Part shown: positions 32,831 to 34,301 of the stretch, piece after piece
Layout: each line of letters starts with the position of its first letter
Position numbering within the stretch: position 1 is the stretch's first letter
Translations under genes and position numbers: made by a program
NCBI GenBank assembly: GCA_015057715.1
Contig: SVDS01000043.1
Location: forward strand, 1-34,301
Source: Paenibacillaceae bacterium
Lineage (GTDB): Bacteria > Bacillota > Clostridia > Lachnospirales > Lachnospiraceae
DNA: 34,301 nucleotides
Reading direction: 5' to 3'
Notes under the pieces: model-generated
The model's input: the letters and a program-made list of their open reading frames with translations, nothing else
Told to the model about the DNA's origin: nothing
The model's database searches: none

Positions 32831-34090
32831 ATGAAAAAAATGGTATCGTGGCTGCTTATGGGGGCATTGGCGCTTGGAACATTAACAGGCTGTTCTGGTG
32901 GGGGAAAAGCAGAGAGCAAGGAGAAAAAGCTTGAAGTAGTCTGGTTCAGCGACAACAAGGAAGGCGAATCTTTCATGAAGCTGGCAGATGCGTATATGAA
33001 AGAGCATCCAGACATCAAAATCGAGCTGATTGAGGTTCCTTACTCAGATCTGGAAAGCAAGATTAAGAACATGATTAATGGTAAGGAAGCTCCAGCAATT
33101 GCCAGACTCACCAATTTAGGACCGTTTCAGAACCAGCTGGTTGATCTGGGGCAATACGTTTCAAACAAAGATGAATTTGTAAACAGCTTTGGTGAAGGCT
33201 TAAAATTTGTATTTGATGATAAGGTGCTGGCTGCGCCTATGGATATAACGGCTAACGGACTTATTTATAATAAAACAGCTTTTGAGAAGGCCGGTGTTGC
33301 TGTACCCCAGTCTGAGGATGAGATCTGGACATGGGATGAGTGGAAGACAGCCATGAAAACCGTAATGGAAAAAGGCGGCTGCAAATACGGTCTGGTATAT
33401 GATAAATCTCCGCAGCGATTCACAACCCTTCTTTACCAGGCAGGAGGCGGTCTTTTAAATAAGGATCTCAATGCTTCCGATTTTAATACCGAAGAAAACA
33501 AACATGCCATACAGTTTTTTAAAGATCTTCATGACGAGGAAATCGTTCCCTCCTCTGTCTGGCTTGGATCAGAAAATCCAAACAACTTATTCCGTACCGG
33601 CCAGGTGGCAATGCATTTTTCCGGAAGCTGGATGATCGCCAATTACAAAGATCAGATCACAGACTTTGACTGGGGTGTGACCTATCTTCCTAAAGACGCA
33701 ATGCGCTCTTCTGTACCGGGAGGAAAGTATCTGGCTGCATTCCAGAACACCGGAGTGGAAAAGGAAGCAGCAGAGTTCATTGAATGGATCTCTAAGGCTG
33801 AGAACAATGCAAAGTACTGTGAAGAGAACAGCTACTTATCTCAGGTAAAAGGAAATGAGAGTTTAAACTATGCCTTTGGTAAAGAATATTTTAATATCTT
33901 TTCAAAGGAACTGGCTGCAACCTCATCACGTCCCGGATCAGAGTGGGGGTATCAGGCTTTAACCGGTGCGGTCCAGGGCGATCTTCGTGACAAGCTGGTG
34001 GAAGTTCTTGCAGGAAAACTTTCCGTTGATCAGTATACCGAAGAAATGGATGGTCTGATTAACGAAAAGCTTAAGGAACTGAAACAATAA
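32831..34090 (+). CDS. ABC transporter sugar-binding lipoprotein, CUT1 type
   Basis: A 419-residue extracellular solute-binding protein. The lipoprotein signal is MKKMVSWLLMGALALG with lipobox LTGC (Cys21), so it is anchored by lipid to the outer face of the membrane. The mature part begins with a short GGG/Lys-rich linker and then the MalE-type fold: LEVVWFSDNKEGESFMKLADAY, TANGLIYNKTAFEKAGV, WTWDEWKTAM, FRTGQVAMHFSGSW (the characteristic G-x-A-M block) and a helical C-terminus. AAGGAGAGG (about 32817-32825) precedes the start. The 80-base gap after the AraC gene contains TG-T-TAAAAT (32790-32798), so the highly needed binding protein may have its own promoter. A terminator follows. It is the receptor for the two permeases at 26527-28225. 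Confidence 0.95.
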   Translation: MKKMVSWLLMGALALGTLTGCSGGGKAESKEKKLEVVWFSDNKEGESFMKLADAYMKEHPDIKIELIEVPYSDLESKIKNMINGKEAPAIARLTNLGPFQNQLVDLGQYVSNKDEFVNSFGEGLKFVFDDKVLAAPMDITANGLIYNKTAFEKAGVAVPQSEDEIWTWDEWKTAMKTVMEKGGCKYGLVYDKSPQRFTTLLYQAGGGLLNKDLNASDFNTEENKHAIQFFKDLHDEEIVPSSVWLGSENPNNLFRTGQVAMHFSGSWMIANYKDQITDFDWGVTYLPKDAMRSSVPGGKYLAAFQNTGVEKEAAEFIEWISKAENNAKYCEENSYLSQVKGNESLNYAFGKEYFNIFSKELAATSSRPGSEWGYQALTGAVQGDLRDKLVEVLAGKLSVDQYTEEMDGLINEKLKELKQ

Positions 34091-34106
34091 CAAAATTAAA
34101 AAAACA

Positions 34107-34145
34107 GGACCGCCGTAAAATTTCATTACAGCGGTCCATTTTTTT
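34107..34145 (+). terminator. Intrinsic terminator of the sugar locus
   Basis: GGACCGC (34107-34113) pairs with GCGGTCC (34131-34137), and GTAA (34115-34118) with TTAC (34126-34129) inside, across one mismatch. A run of seven T follows (34139-34145). It insulates rpsL from the sugar genes. Confidence 0.9.
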
Positions 34146-34170
34146 GCAATTATATCTAAAAAAGAAAACC

Positions 34171-34199
34171 TTGACAAAAAAAAACAATATGTATATAAT
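34171..34199 (+). promoter_or_regulatory. Consensus sigma-A promoter before rpsL
   Basis: TTGACA (34171-34176), 17 bases, TATAAT (34194-34199): both boxes are perfect, with an A-rich spacer. The 90-base leader carries small hairpins (GCGT with ACGC near 34207-34220; CAC with GTG near 34222-34233). This strength fits a ribosomal-protein operon. Confidence 0.9.
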
Positions 34200-34290
34200 A
34201 ATTAGGCGTGCATAAACGCGTCACGTTTTTGTGCGTAAATTAAGCTGAAGATGACAGCAACCACAGACAATATCACAGGAGGTGAATGGA

Positions 34291-34301
34291 ATGCCAACAT
34301 T
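34291..34301 (+). CDS. rpsL: Probable 30S ribosomal protein S12, first codons only
   Basis: ATG CCA ACA TT encodes Met-Pro-Thr and the start of Phe or Leu, agreeing with the universal S12 beginning MPTF. AGGAGGTG (34277-34284) and the consensus promoter upstream support a highly expressed gene. rpsL is the usual gene after rpoC. Only eleven bases are visible, so the call rests on context. Confidence 0.65.

Overview
The window reads as chromosome from an anaerobic, endospore-forming, monoderm Clostridia, most likely a Lachnospiraceae (Clostridium cluster XIVa) relative. Pointers are spoIIR, the ddl-murI-DUF1934 run, strong AAGGAGG ribosome sites, consensus sigma-A promoters, INGKKY-type cell-wall-binding repeats and the RpoB/RpoC sequences. 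This is judged by eye, not by a search. No tRNA, rRNA, CRISPR array or insertion sequence is visible. No gene-free stretch exceeds 300 bases; the intergenic regions of 200-260 bases are described as features.

Layout. 1-1487 (+): 3' part of ispE, a GntR/FCD regulator and a 63-residue acidic protein. 1525-8956 (+): a TetR regulator behind a palindromic operator-promoter, an RND efflux adaptor, a full-size RND pump and two secreted TolC-like proteins, a tripartite-style pump in an organism expected to lack an outer membrane. 8937-9587 (-): spoIIR, converging on and overlapping the second TolC-like gene. 9683-12039 (+): ddl, murI and a DUF1934 gene, mostly cell-wall precursor supply. 12113-12733 (-): a Mn-type superoxide dismutase. 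12980-15989 (-): an operon of two paralogous tyrosine recombinases followed by an unusual AAA/ABC-type ATPase. It is divergent from a large repeat-built cell-wall-binding surface protein (16221-17933, +). 18190-18636 (-): a small membrane-anchored protein of unknown role. 18845-26389 (+): rpoB-rpoC, ended by a strong terminator. 26527-34090 (+): a carbohydrate-uptake and degradation locus (two ABC permeases, an 832-residue putative polysaccharide-active enzyme, a GH105 hydrolase, an AraC regulator, a lipoprotein binding protein). 34291 to the end: the first codons of a probable rpsL behind its own consensus promoter.

How the genes work together. The TetR-RND-TolC-like genes look like one drug or envelope efflux system under a local repressor. 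The sugar genes resemble the gene set of the Bacillus subtilis yes/yte rhamnogalacturonan loci: binding protein and permeases import an oligosaccharide, cytoplasmic enzymes cut it, and an AraC protein senses it. No ABC ATPase is present, so a shared MsmX-type ATPase is presumed. The sugar locus sits between rpoC and rpsL, which are neighbours in many bacteria, and no rplJ/rplL lies in front of rpoB. The features most worth following up are the TolC-like proteins without room for a beta-barrel, the recombinase pair with the catalytically atypical ATPase beside a repeat-rich surface protein, and the 832-residue enzyme.
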